The notes under the pieces are model-generated. The model saw nothing but the letters and a program-made list of their open reading frames with translations, was not told the origin of the DNA and made no database searches. The position numbers and the translations under genes were made by a program. This document shows positions 35,732 through 50,000 of a stretch of DNA of 64,000 bases, piece by piece (within the stretch, counting starts at the first letter, position 1; each line of letters starts with the position of its first letter). This DNA is from Petrosia ficiformis (taxonomy: Eukaryota > Porifera > Demospongiae > Haplosclerida > Petrosiidae), in the NCBI GenBank assembly GCA_947044365.1, contig OX345636.1, positions 22,663,466 to 22,727,465 of the forward strand. Reading direction: 5' to 3'.

Positions 35732-36095
35732 TTAACAAAAAAAACTATAGTAAATAAAATCAGTCTTAGGTATTTCAATCCAGTATATCTTGCTGATGGA
35801 AATGTGTGCTTGATTTTCTTCACTGCACAATTTGGTAGATCTCATGAATTGCAGTTTCTTCAGCATCTCCATATCTCTGTTGATAAATGGAATAAGTAGC
35901 CACACATCTAAACATACACTTTGGAATACTTCATGATCAGTTATACAAGCAATCTCACTAGCATTCTCTTGCTTCTCCACAATCCCATCAATCTCACAAC
36001 AGCAAATACATTCTCTACTCGTGGCCATTATCTCAACACTCCCCACATTGGCACCTATGAGGTTAAAATTTACAGTAAGTAAAGCCGATTTATTT
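35732..36095 (-). pseudogene. P2X7 C-terminal (ballast)-like domain fragment, frameshifted
   Basis: The minus strand reads SRECICCCEIDGIVEK, IACITDHEVFQSVCLDVW, then after a frameshift near 35895 TYSIYQQRYGD. This follows the Cys-rich P2X7 intracellular tail module (SREC-x-CC-x-EI, C-x-T-x-H-x-x-F-x-x-V-C-L, then Y-R-Q-Q-Y-G), which in many invertebrates exists without a P2X channel. There is a TAG acceptor just upstream (36061 side). It stops before the conserved RWCWG segment. No channel domain is visible. Confidence 0.55.
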
Positions 36096-36316
36096 AGGAG
36101 CATCCATTTTTATCATGAAAGGTCACTCATATTAAATTCCAACTCATCCATAATTTACAATGTTGTTCAATGGAAGATTTATAAAACTTAAATAAAGTAG
36201 ATTATGATCAAACTACAACAAAAAATACATAAAACAGAAAATTAATGATTGATGATTATAAAAAATGTATCCATTAATGCACACGATTATCTTTTTTGTC
36301 CAAATTAAACCCAGTC

Positions 36317-36847
36317 TTATGAGTTTGTACTGGTTGTACTTGCAGTGGATATTCCAGTACCTCTACGATACAGTAAGGGAGATGTTCTTGCTACAGAAGG
36401 TGAGGACTGATCTGACATAGCAAGACGAGAACCAATAACATGAGAAGGATTCTGTCGTTCCTATACATTTAAAAAGAGCTGTCAATAGAATTATGCACAT
36501 AGAAAGTATTCATAGTGCTCTGGTTCAATCAGTGTTGTAAAACTGGTAGTGTTTTTAAAAGGTGGGAGAGCACCATGGTATACATGATATATTGTGGAAC
36601 ATTGGGTGTGGAGACGAGCAAAATTGTTCTGTTTATTAATTATTCATGAGGAGTGTGGTATCTATGGCAGCATTCACATTTAGCAGTGGTACTATTTTTA
36701 ATCACTCTCAGCTTTAAGCTCATTACCTGAAGATGTTCTTCAACAGCTTTAAGAGCAATTTTCACTGGGTTTGGCTGTTTCTTTTTAGTAAATTTCCGTT
36801 TAACTGTTTCACTTCTCTTCTTTTTCTTTTTATCCTGAGCTCTGATT
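36317..36847 (-). CDS. Alternative 3' exons of the EXOC6/Sec15 gene (candidate)
   Basis: Exon 36847-36727 follows an ATTCAG acceptor and supplies one base plus 40 codons, lysine-rich (IRAQDKKKKKRSETVKRKF, later KIALKAVEEHLQ). Its donor GTAATG joins in phase 0 to 36460-36317, which encodes ERQNPSHVIGSR and a Ser/Thr-rich end with TAA. The exon of EXOC6 at 39370-39255 ends in phase 2, so this pair fits exactly as a replacement for the terminal exon at 38162-38003. It could instead be the end of an unrelated gene. Confidence 0.5.
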
Positions 36848-38002
36848 CTGAATAAACAAGATAGAGTGACAGAGGAACAGATTAATTATATTATTAATAT
36901 TAGTTGTCATTACAAAGGAACTTAATAATTATAAACTCTGTTCTGTTACATTCGCAAGCACAATTTGTGGATTGTGGAGACAGAACTGATCACTTAATCT
37001 CTTACACACATGCTATGTGGGATAATAATTACGTTGATCAATTATAATTATCACTAGCATAAAAGGTCTACTGTTTACACTTTGTAATTGTGATATAATG
37101 GAAGATAGCTCTTTGCCACATCATTATGCAAATCTATAACAGTTATTAGTACTTTTATAATTATTATTTTATTTATTATTATCTTATCAATAATACAATC
37201 ATTAACAGTGTATCATGTGATACATGTCTGTATAGAATCACTTATGATCATTACATTGTACACAATCCAAATGAATAGAATACATACAGTCAAGTAAAAG
37301 CAATGATTTGTGCTACACATAATCAGAGTTTTGCCCAGGATATTTAGAGTGGTGGTTGGATTCTACATTGCATTTAGCGCTGTTTATCAAGTTTATACTT
37401 AGTTCTCAGTAGCCTACATGTATATATGTATTATTTGAGAGGTGTTTATTCATCTAAGTGATGGTTAATTCATGCTGAGTGGTGGTTATTCCTGACCAGT
37501 GTGGGCAGAAGCCGCAGAACACTACATATGTGACTGGCTCTGGGAAAACTGGTAATTTCATTATTCAATTCACAAAGCAATGTGCTTTCATTAAACACTT
37601 ACTATATATTTAGCCATTTTGTACAGAAAGGTAACAATTTATTACACATAAAGTACATAGTCATCTTCCACAAGTAATTTGAAATATAAACGTGTGTATA
37701 CATGTACATGTAATCACTACTCCTAAATGATTATTAGAAGATTGTTAACTGAATCATAAAATTACTGTAATTACATGATAATTGTCATAGTGAGTTTAAT
37801 TATAGTTTTTTCATCAACAGTAATAATTGTAATAATTAATAATAGAATAATAATTTATGGAACTAATTATTATAAGTGATATCATGTATATAATGACCTG
37901 TGCTTAGTATATTATAATGAACACTTAAAGTATATGTACATGTATAAGTGATGAGTTGGGTTATACATAATATTATACTATCATAATGTAAATCTATTGT
38001 TT
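36848..38002. other. Non-coding interval between alternative EXOC6 ends
   Basis: AT-rich. Contains one end of the 4.4-kb MITE family near 37529 (GTGACTGGCTCTGGGAAAAC) and scattered TACATG motifs. It is probably 3' UTR or intron of EXOC6. Confidence 0.5.
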
Positions 38003-41000
38003 CTAATGCTCTTCTGGTGTATTAGTGACAGGTGGATGGATACCCTCTTCCATAAACCCTTCTAATCGTTTCAGTATGAGGCCATAATATTTCAATTTTT
38101 CTTTGCTTGCTGATGCAATATTATGAAACTTCTTTTTCTTTTTACGCTCAAACTCTAGAAACCTAGCAAAGAACAAGAAGATGCCATGTATGTGTGAATC
38201 TTCTTACATTTCACTTTAAACTTCAATCTATACAGTCACGTCTGCTATTCCATTACTTTTGTATCATTAAAGTAGATGCATGAGTTGAAATGAGATCATT
38301 ATAAATATTCATTAAATACTACCATGGATGTGTGTGCATGCACAGTGCATTTACCAAAGCATGTATTATACCCATAGTAGAAGTGCACGTGTGCATTCAA
38401 AATTATAGCATTATTTTATAATAAGCTCATTTTCATCTTCATGTGACTCAAATTCAGATTCATATTCAGATAGTTACATGTTTACATTATAAACATAATT
38501 TAATGTAATGTAAGTTATATGAAAGTTTTGTATTTCTTTACGGAGCCTGTAAGAGTAGATTATGCAACACTATGAGGAACACTTTCCAACCAAACTGAGT
38601 TTAATCCAATTCTTACACATTTAATTGCTCCTCATTTCATTAATTATACAGAAAGTCAATGAAATTCAGTATATAAAAAGCTTAATAATAATAGCTCTTC
38701 ATGGATACAAAATTTCATTGATATCCCATACAATTTGATTTGTGGGAAAGTATCCCTTTTCATTACACAAAAGGGCTGCTATACAAAATTATGCACAACA
38801 AAACAATTTCAAGATGCCATTTTACACATCCACCTGTTAATAATACATGCCATACATAATCAGGGTTTTGACTTCTCATTGGATATTACAAATTATTTTA
38901 AAAAATAATGATACATAATAACATGAAGGGAAAAATACAACTATTGTTACTCCATAATGTAGTATGATTATGACTATACAATGTGTATCTACATGTACAA
39001 TATGTACTATTGTAAATATTACATGTATATACATATAATGTACATGTACATGCATGTCCTGATGTCCATGTATCATGAAATACATGTACATGTACATTAT
39101 AATTATACAGGTCACTGTTCTATAAATCTAGTGAATGACTGAATTGAACTGTATACAAAGTATATACAGAGTAGGACAAGAGAAGTGAAAATACATGTAT
39201 GTCTATCCAGTTCCATATCACCATATTACACTGCTGTAGTGATACTATACTTACTTTGTTAGTAGATTATACACTGACTCAGGAGGAACAGAGGAGTATT
39301 TCTTAGCACCTACATTATTAAGTTCACTGATATAGTCAGTCCATCCGCTATCAAAAAACATATTGAGCAGCTAAAAAAACAGATTGTGATAAAAAATGAT
39401 GTGTACCCCTTTTAACATGATAGTTTTAAAAGGTTTTCATCAACATATGCATTAGGGCTGAAATGAATATTCGTTTCAATTGGATATTTATTTGTTTTTT
39501 TTTGGTATTTGAATATATTTTTTGGTATACAGTTATTGATTTAATGTTTGCATATGCACAGAAACAAAAGACCTGCAAATCTGTAATGAAATTAAATGGT
39601 GGCAGGGAAGTTTCTTGCGTCGGGTCACTAGTATTAAGGCTTGTAGATTGTAGAATGATCAATAAAAACACAAAGGTTGTTATAACATCTATAATAGTTA
39701 ATTACAGCAAAATGGTGAGCTAATACATGTACTTAAAATTAGAAAGTATATGACAATAATGCTGTCCCCTTTCTACTAATCCTAGTGAGAACATTGCTCA
39801 TCATTAAATAATTATTAAGTAGTATTATAGTACTACATAGAAGTACAGTTTACTATCATCCAATGGCATAGCTACAATCAGTACATGTACATGTACATGT
39901 ACAATGTATGTACTGAACAAGCACATGTACATGTAATAATATACAATATACATGTACATGTAGTACTGCGCTGTACTGTACTGTAATGTACTGTACTGAA
40001 CATACATGTACATGTACATGTACATGTATACATGTACTAAAATGTACCAGTGTTTTTGATAAGCTCATATGGTGCACCTTTGGCCAAAACAAATTCTTAA
40101 CAGTACAGTACATGTACATGTACATGTTTAGTACAGTACATGTCAGACAATTTTTTTGATAAGCATGGGCCATATTGGCTCAACAATGGTTAGTATGTGC
40201 ACCATTGGGAATACATCTTGAGCCAATTAACAAAGAGGTAATTCTACCAGTGATAATATTATCAAAATCAACTGCACCATTTGGCCACTGAGAGTACTAC
40301 ATGTATGCAGTGCCAAACATGTACTGAATATTACATGTAGTGTAGTGTAGTGTAGTGTACTGTACTGTACTGTACTGTGCCGTAATATACTGTACTGTAC
40401 TGTACTGTACTGTACTGTACTGTACTGAACAGTTACAGTACATGTACTGCGATTGTTTATTGTTCAATGTAAACTGTTGAATATTAACCTGATTGACTCT
40501 AGCAAACAGAGAATCTATTAATGGTTGTTGTACTCCATCACTTCTTACTAGACGAGGAACAAGTTTAGCAACTGTTTCACGAGCAAATGCTACAAGTACA
40601 ATGTATATAGACAAATTAACAAATGAAATAAAAAAATAAAATACATATTTCATATACATGTACCATGTGTAATAGCCATTGAGGATATTGAATGTACATG
40701 TCGGAAATGAATATGCATATGATTATTAAAACAATTCTGTTACTAGTGTACATGTATAGTCTATATTTGCTTGTATACATTTATGTACATGTACATATGA
40801 GTACATGTACATGTATCTTTGCTTGTACATGTACATGTATATGTACATGTAAATGTCTATACATGTGCTTGCATGTGTTTGTAACTTTGTATACAAACAC
40901 AAAAGCACATGTATGATATATACATGTACATATACATGTACATGTACAAGCAAAGATACATGTACATGTACTCATATGTACATGTACATAAATGTATACA

Positions 41001-44000
41001 AGCAAATATAGACTATACATGTACACTAGTAACAGAATTGTTTTAATAATCATATGCATATAATAGCATATTACATGTATGCATATGAGATAGGCAACAA
41101 GCACATGTAGTCATGTACATATTTTAAAATGTTAAACTAACTTTCACATCTTTTGACATCAACTTGAAAGCTTCTCAATCCTTCCAGATTGAGACGAGAA
41201 TACTGAAAATATTGAATACATGTACAACATTACATCAATGAACTTTCTAATACTAGACATACACACAAACAAACACACACAAATACAGACACACATAAAC
41301 TATAGCTGTACATTAATCCGCATATACATGTACACAAATGTAGAATATACACAAGGGTATGTGTATCAGGTACTACTAATCCACTAAATTTGGATTATCT
41401 CAATAATATTTATAACATGATATCCATACAGTATAGTGAGTATACAACAATACTTTATATCACAAAGCCATTTATTTGTACTAATATTCATAACACTATA
41501 GTGTAGTGATGTGCGATACGTATCGATATATCGAAATATCGATATTTTCGTTGAATATCGTGATACAATATTAGCTTTTGGGTGTATCGATACACTGGAA
41601 TGGACAGTTTAGTAAACATGGTTTTTCTAATTGTCTAATTTGATACCTAAAAGTAATTATAAAAAGCTAGTGTGCATAACTTTCATTGATTTCTTTTACC
41701 ATTTCTTGATAAATACATCCAAATAGGGCATTTATTTACATTTTATAAGTGTTTCAGTATTATTTCAAATATCGTGATACCGTATCGTATCGTGATATTT
41801 TTGGCAGCGATACGTAATACTACTATTTAGTTGTATCGCACATCCCTACTATAGTGTACTATATATGTTCATGTATGTAAATGTACCTTATCTGATAGGA
41901 GAATATTTTCATGAATCCCAATCCAAAACTGAATGGCATGTACACACAAGTCATCAATAACTTCAGTCTAAATTAAAATCAAGAATTAATATATATCATA
42001 TACTTTGATAAACACAAACACTCAGGGAAAATTTATACTTCTATTATTCAATTCTTAAATATACTCATTATTTAGGTATTGTGTACAGGAACCCAACAAT
42101 ATCTGGGTGTTCATGAAGTACACTTGTTAGTGTTCCTGTATAACATATCTCATTAGTTTCCTGTATAAAATTACTGAATTATGAGTACTAAAAATTGAAT
42201 AATGAAAGTATCCATTATTCCCACAGTCATTCACATCTACTTACAGGTAATTTTGTGAATATCATGAAGTTAGAATTTAGAAATCGTATCACATCCTCAA
42301 ATGCTCCTGATGGATATTTCATAGGTTCTTTAGGAGTCCAATCATACACAACACCATCCATTAGCTCTGTCATCTGTATCTGTAATAGAAGGGCTATCCG
42401 ATCTTGAGTAATTAGTTTTGCATCCTATAGTGTTATATGAGAGGATAATTAATGAATGTAGTTCTTGGTACATGTACATGTATGTTTTGTAATGTATTTT
42501 GATCAGCTACAACAGGCAGTTTCCACAAGCTGATATCTTCCAGAACCATCCTGGTGGTCTGCTCAGTCTACCATAGCTTGAGTGTGCAGTAATTTACATG
42601 TACATGTATGTGCCACACTGTATACAATGTATATACACAAACATACAAGTACAATGTACATAATTATATATATATACATATATATACATGTATATATAAT
42701 ATGTATATACTATATATACATGTATATATAATTATATATATACATGTATACATGTATATATGACTCTTAAATACATGTATTATATTTTATGTTAATTACA
42801 TGTAGTACACGTACTTTGAAAATAGAGAATCCATATAATCTGGATTGAATACTAGCTAGGTCTGATCTGGGAACACTGAATATAAGAAGATGAATTGATA
42901 AAGACACAGTCACACACATGTATACACAGGCCCAGACACACAGACACAGATAATACACAGGCACTTACACACACATAGACACACATACAAACACATAGAC
43001 ACACGCGACACATACAGACATACATGTACATGTACAAACATATAGACATACATGTACACTGTACACACATGACACATACAGACATACATGTACAAACACA
43101 TAGACATACATGTACACTGTACACACATACAGACACACATGACACACATACATGTGCATTGACACACCTAGTTACAGAGGCAATATAATTGTCAAGATCC
43201 TCTTCAGCATGTTCCCACTGGTCAAGATTTACCCACAACTGAGATAACTACACGTGTTAATAAATAATACATGTCATAGTACCTACAGTAACATGTACAA
43301 TTACACAATTAAGATAACTACATGTACATGTACACAAACATGTACACGTACTATGCCTGTTGTAACTACATCTACATTTAGAATTAATCTACAACTACAT
43401 AAGTGCATGTACAATTGTACATGTACATGTACATGTACATGTACAATTGTACATCAACATAACTACAGGTTCATGTACACAAATATAATTATACATGATA
43501 GAGCTGAAACAATACATTGATATATTGATATATTGCAATAATTAACTTTGCAATATGTTTTATTCTAAGTGTCAATATATTGCACAACAATTGCATTACG
43601 ATCCACTAACAGTTATAATAGTTATTATAGTAATTAGTTAGACCACATTGTAATATGGTGGAGACTATTGTATCAAATACAACAGCCAATATCATGGTAT
43701 GGAACCACTTTGGATTTCCAGATAGATTCGTATTAACAAAACATCAAGCTGTATGACACATTTGCAAACAAGATATGGCCTACAAAAACAACACTTGTTT
43801 ACTCACCTGGGACACCATCATATCCTTGAGTATAAAGAACTATGTAAAACAAAGTCTACTGAGTCTACTTCAACTGAGGCACAGCAGCTGTCAATTAATT
43901 AACCCTTAGAGGACTGATGTCATATATATGACATTTGACCCTTATGCAGTTTGGAGTGCGTTCCTAGCATTCCGAAGCACTCCAAATGTTTGTAATTGGT

Positions 44001-47000
44001 GTCAGGGATAAGGGCATGAAGATGGCTAAAAAACTTGATGGTTTACAGCCGCCCTTTGCTCTAAATATCAAGTATGGAAGAATTTTAAAGGGATTGTCCC
44101 CCTGTGAATGGGGGGTTTGAAGCCTACACCACCCACGCAATTTTTGGATTCGGTGGCCCCGTCCACACAATCTTGTGGGTAGCTGAAACATTTTGTTTGC
44201 TGTATCGCAAGTGTAGCTGGTGCCAACATGCAGTGGGGTTGTTTTATTTGCCCCAGTTGCAGTCAAGAGGGAGAACACTGCATTTGAATTAGTCCTACAA
44301 AGCACTTGGGGGACTTTTAAGTCCTGGTAAGCAAATTGCTAGAAGTAGTACTCCTATGTCGAAAAAAGAGCCAAGTTTGAGGTACTGAAAGTAAACGGTG
44401 GCCAAAGTATATGCAGCAGAGTCGCCAGTGTTGGAAACAAGAATTTTGAGAAAAAAAAGCTCAGTGGTCTAAGGATTAATGATAGTTTTAGTAAAGGGAG
44501 ATTTCTTCAAATTGATGCAAACAGCTAGTTGATGCTGTTGGAATGTTCATACTTCAAGATTTGAGGTCACTTGCTATAGTAGAAGAGGGTTTTTACCAAC
44601 TAATGAAGGTAGCTGGGCCTCGATTCAAGCTTCAAAGTAGGACTTACTATACCCAAACTGTCATTCCCATCATGTACAATATACTGCAGCAACAAATGAG
44701 GTAGAAGCAATTATAAATAAATTTCAGTATTGCTCAATTACTACAGATCTTTGTCAGCTAAATTCCAGGTGAGAAGCTACATGAGCCTTACCTGCCATGC
44801 CATTGAAAAGTGTCATCTTGAACACCAAAGAGCTTCAAGTTGAGCACAATACTGAACACCTGAGTGAAACCCTGACTGAACTAATCACATAGTGGAACCT
44901 TGAAAAGAAAATGGATGGATGCTGTACAGGTAATGGCAAGAACACTGTCAATGCTGTTAAATCTCTGGATATGTTTAATATGCCTTGTGTGGGACACACA
45001 CTCCAATTGTCTGTTCTGAAGTCATTTGGCAGATTAAGAAAGATTGCAGGACATTTCTATAGGTCACCCAAAGCATCTGCTAAACTACGTGAAAAACAGC
45101 TGTTACTTGGAGCTCCTACCCATAAATTATTGAATGACTGTGTGAAAAGATGGGGGAGTATGTATGCTATGTTAAACCGGTTTATTGAACAGCAACAAGC
45201 CATTTGTACTGCTAGACAGTTTATGCCATCTGATGACGAGATTTCAGCAGCAGAGGAACTTCTAGTATTCCACATTGCAACTGAGATAGTGAGTGGAGAG
45301 AAATATCCAACCTTGGGGATTGTGCACCCTCTTCTCTAGTTAAGGTAGTACATGTATAGGTCATACACACAGTTGAAATCAATGTATTGCAATAGCTTGT
45401 AATATATGAAGGTGCAATATGTATACATTGTATGTAATATTACAAATAAGCATATTGTTTCAGCTCTAATACATGTACATGTACATGTACTATGCCTGCA
45501 GTAACTACATGTTGTACATGTACATGAATATTCACAACTACCGTAGATTGGGAAATTTTCGCTGGTAAAATTTTTCGCCAGTTAAATTTTCACGTGGTTT
45601 TATTTGCGTCGCTATGATCACTCGACGAAAATTAGTGTAGGGCAAAATTTTACATACGTACGTAATAATTATGCGTAAATATTTCAATTTTTCTTCCCAC
45701 ATTTCACGAAGAGTTACTTGTCAAAAGAGTATGGAGACGTTTCAGAAGGAGTCTTGTGTCAGAGGGTATCACATATACAGAGAGCTTTGGGACGCAGTTG
45801 TTGGAGAGGAGCTGGATTGTCAACGGGAGCATGGTAACGCAACAGACATGTATGCTGTAGCGGTAATCAAAGACTCTACTATCGCCTGGGCAGATATAGA
45901 AGACGTGAGTGGTCCCTCGGGATCTGGAAGACAATCAACAGGCTTCATATATCGTAGTAGAGCCATCTTCTCAAACAGTAGCTAGCACTGGACACTACTT
46001 GCTGACACGTACGTACACGTACGTGTGAATAAACTTACTCTAATTATTCGTCGAAGAAAATATTTTGCTTGTTTAATTTTCGTCGTTGAAGGTGATCAAC
46101 GAAAATGTTTTCAGGACGAAAATTTCCCAATCTACGGTAATATAACTACACATACATGATGTTATCTGAGATGTAGAAAGAAAGAAAGAAAGAAAGAAAG
46201 ATACCTGAGGCAATGGAAAAATGAAAAATGAGAGTTGCCTCAGGTGGGATTCGAACCCACGACACTCTGCACTCCAGACAGATGCTCTACCAACTGAGCT
46301 ACCAAGGCAGCTCAGCTGGCAGGGTCCGAATCAAACGGCAGGGTCCGAATCAAACAATCTCATATGCCTGTATGAACAAGCTAACTTGACACAAGGCATT
46401 AGGTGATGGCCGGGGTAATGAAACCACCAATGACACCAACACCAAACCTAAGATATACATTGTACATGATGTTATCTGAGATGTAGAAATGTACATGTAC
46501 ATGTATTGCTGAGTATTGTAGATCACCATTTAATGTCACATATTACATATGATTACCTGTTGAATAGTGAGATTTCCTTTCTCTATAAGTTTAGCAAGAC
46601 AACCTATTAAATGATAATATAATAATAAAAATTATATGTATACTAATATATACTTGCTATTAAGTTTGTCACGATAATTTAATATCTAAGGTTATTTTAT
46701 AGTTAGTGGAGACATAAAATTACCAAACTGTTACTATCATCCAGATGCATATACATGTACACACGTACATACATGTACATGTACATATGTACACATGTGC
46801 AGCATGTATAATGAACATGTACAATGTACATACACATACACCAGTGTTTTTGATAAGCTCATATGGCACACCATTGGCCCAAAGAGCTTCTTATTTGGCA
46901 TTGCACAGTTCTCTCTTTGGGCCAGTGGCACAATTAATTAGGATTATAACAGTATTAACGCTTAGTTAATTGGCTCAAAATGTATTCTCAATGGCACAAA

Positions 47001-50000
47001 CACTAACCATTTTTGAGCCGATTTGGCCCTGTCTTCAAAACTTACCAAAAACTGTGACACACACATACATGAATTGTATATGTACATGTACGTACAAGCA
47101 CATACACAATTTGTATATGTTAAGACACATTTACGTGTACATGTACACATGTGTACTGTGTTAAGTACAAAATAGTTGATAATGTTCATGTACAACCACT
47201 GTATAGTGAAACATTACGGTGCAATTCATGATAAGTACTGTACTACCATGTATATATCATTGACTGATTCATTATTGCAAATTTAGGACACATTTAATAC
47301 ATGTAACTAACCACTCATGGACTTGGTAAGAAGAAGATTAACAGACTTCCTAACTCCTTCATCAATCTCTGTTCGGCTATTATAAATGAATAAGAATGTA
47401 GTACATATTGTACATGTACATGTACATTTACGCAGTCATGTGCATTTACGCAGTCATGTGCATTCACATAGACATACTATACATATGCTACATGTATATA
47501 TGTACATGTGTCGGCGTGTATTTATGTATGTACATCTACATGTACCTGAGTATGTACATATGTGTACATGTACAGGTGTGCAATGCATGTACAAGTATAC
47601 ATGTATGTGTATATGTACATGTATGTACATGCACATTATACATACTGTACAGCTACATACATGTATGAATCTGCAAGTAATATACAAGTGTAAACGTACA
47701 TGTACAAAGTACATTGTATGTACATGTACATGTACATGTACATGTATATGCAGTTATAGTACATGTGTATACTTACCTCAGGTTCAATCGATCTGAATAA
47801 GCAGCACAATCATCAATGTAAGACTTCAACTACGAGAAGAAAATATTTCCATGTACATGTGTTTACATACATGTACATGTACATGAATGTATGTGTACAT
47901 GTATTAAACTAATGGTACAAAATGAATTGAGTATGATAAAGTATAAAATAACAATTAAATCATATTGATGGTCTAAATCTACATATGCCCCCAAACACAC
48001 AGGATATTCCTGTAGTCTGAGGGAGTCAGTCAATTAGTATAACGAATGTATGCTGGCCGCAGAAGAAAGTGAAATCGCAACCATAGTAGCCCTCAATAAA
48101 AATCTTCCGCAATGTTATTGTAATACGCACATATGACATTACCTACTATAGTACCATATTTACTCATTATGCCTGGAGTGATATGCAATTCATAATTATG
48201 ATGAGCAATTCTATGCAACTTGCCAAGTGCAGGTGCACACACAGACTGTGCTCTAAAAACACACATGTACCTAAGTCATCACGTGTCATGATGAGAGTTT
48301 CTTTTATGAAGTTTAGTGATTGTACAGTACATGAGTTAGGCTGTTTTCGTTTATTTCTTTTCTTGAATCTACATGTACTTTCTATCTTCATTCTAAAGGT
48401 GTTCTAATACATGTAGTATAAAACAACCAAGATTGACTGGGTGCCCAGAATAAATGTTTTCATTATCAAGAGGCTTGCAAATCATATCACAACAAATCGG
48501 TTGAGATGTCAACTAAATTTCTCCTTACTTCAATCAACTATCATGTGTATTAATGGCTTGAGATCAGTTTGTCACAGGCCTAACCATCCAGGTCTCTTTG
48601 AGGTACCAATTGATACTATCTCTCATGAATGTGGTTTAGTTTCAACTACATGTTGAAATACTCAATAATCATAACCTTATCTATTATTATTATACTGCCC
48701 AACAGGGCCACATTAAATATAGTTGCTGTATGACTACTGCTCTGTCAAACAGGTCAAAGAATGATGTGTTCATTGGTGAGAACACTGGTCAAAGAGGTGT
48801 ACACTGGCACTGGTCAAACAAGTTTTCTGAATGTATGCTCATTTTGTAATATATTCCATCAAACCAATCCTCTCTTGTAGACCTCCTGAAAAAAAAATTG
48901 CGAAAGACCTAAAGATGTGTGAAGTCACCAATTCTCAGACTAGGATTAGGTTCACCAATTTCTTGTGACTTGATGCATATCTGCTTTGCTCTTTGCTCTC
49001 TATCAACAGTTTTTATAAGGTACATTCTAGAACTACCATCAACTTGCAATTGGACTGGAAATAATGTTTCATGTAAAATTAAAAGACATATTTGTGACTG
49101 CTATAATTCTAGAGTTGTAGTATACTCAGTTTTAAGATATGTAATATAAGTATATTCTATAACAACTTGGTTTAACATATGTATCAGTAATATATTTTCA
49201 TGTAGTTTGGTATTACAGTATAAAGGGTAATGTTCATGTGGCTAATATTTCCTAGTGAAGTTCTCTCCAACAAATATTCAAACCTACTAATTTTGAATAG
49301 GAGATATTTGCATATAAATTTCCATAATGTTAATTAATTTTATCAAATGATAATTCTCTCGGGTTATCAAGATGTTCTTCTAGTTGTTACCCTTCTTTCC
49401 AAAACATTAAATTAATTTAGCAGTGAAAATAGAAATTAGGGGGATGGGCGGTATATCAATATTTAGTTGAAATTCTATATTTTTTCCTATACCTCGGTAC
49501 GGTATTGCAAAATTTTGCATACCGAAATATTGAAATATACGATTGTGCCTTAATTTAGCAGTGAAAATAGAAATTAGGGGGGTGGGCGGTTTATCAATAT
49601 TTATTTGAAATTCTCTATTTTCTCCTATACCTCGGTACGGTATTGCAAAATTTTGCATACCGAAATATTGAAATATACGATTGTGCCACGCTCATAATTT
49701 CGAGCACATGGCCAGCTGAAATAGTGCTTTAGCAGTGTTTGTTTGTAGCGATTGAGTTAGAAAAGAGTCCTAGACATCTATTCTTCAACATAAGATGCTA
49801 AATTTGTGTGGTGAGGAACGCTACATTTATTTTGGTAGCAAAGTCAATTTATATAAGCAACTTCTTGTTGAGCTTATACTACAGTATGTCAAAAATGTAT
49901 GTTTTATATACATGTATAGATCTAGTATTGTAGAAGTCTGAACGCGTTGTTTGTGGCATTTCAGGCATTTTTTGTTGACTAAAAACGTTCGTGGGTGTGA

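Larger units (their letters stand above)
43499..45468 (+). mobile_element. hAT transposon (ZBED-like), degenerate, with nested insertion
   Basis: Terminal inverted repeats TAGAGCTGAAACAATA at both ends. Flanks ATACATGA (43491-43498) and ATACATGT (45469-45476) are a 7/8 match to an 8-bp hAT target duplication. Inside, a BED-finger-like stretch near 43690-43800 (WNHFGFPDRF, CHICKQDM with a stop) is followed, after the nested 43903-44475 insertion, by transposase segments. It lies in the EXOC6 intron between exons 46557 and 43238. Confidence 0.88.

Noticed and set aside
40692..41104. Open frames rich in VHVH, TCTC and YMYM on both strands
   Set aside because: They are translations of TACATG tracts and of the two arms of one palindrome, not genes.
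42852..43167. Cys/Val/Met-rich minus-strand frames up to 128 aa
   Set aside because: Only the first 71 nt (43238-43168) are an EXOC6 exon; the rest is CA/TACATG repeat read through the intron.
43964..44305. 113-aa minus-strand frame
   Set aside because: Inside the TTAA-flanked MITE, with no recognisable domain and no support.
46237..46308. Functional tRNA-Ser(GGA)
   Set aside because: Short variable loop, two acceptor wobbles and association with a repeated tail point to a SINE head.
47386..47796. 136-aa plus-strand frame and its antisense partner
   Set aside because: Low-complexity TACATG translation overlapping an EXOC6 intron.
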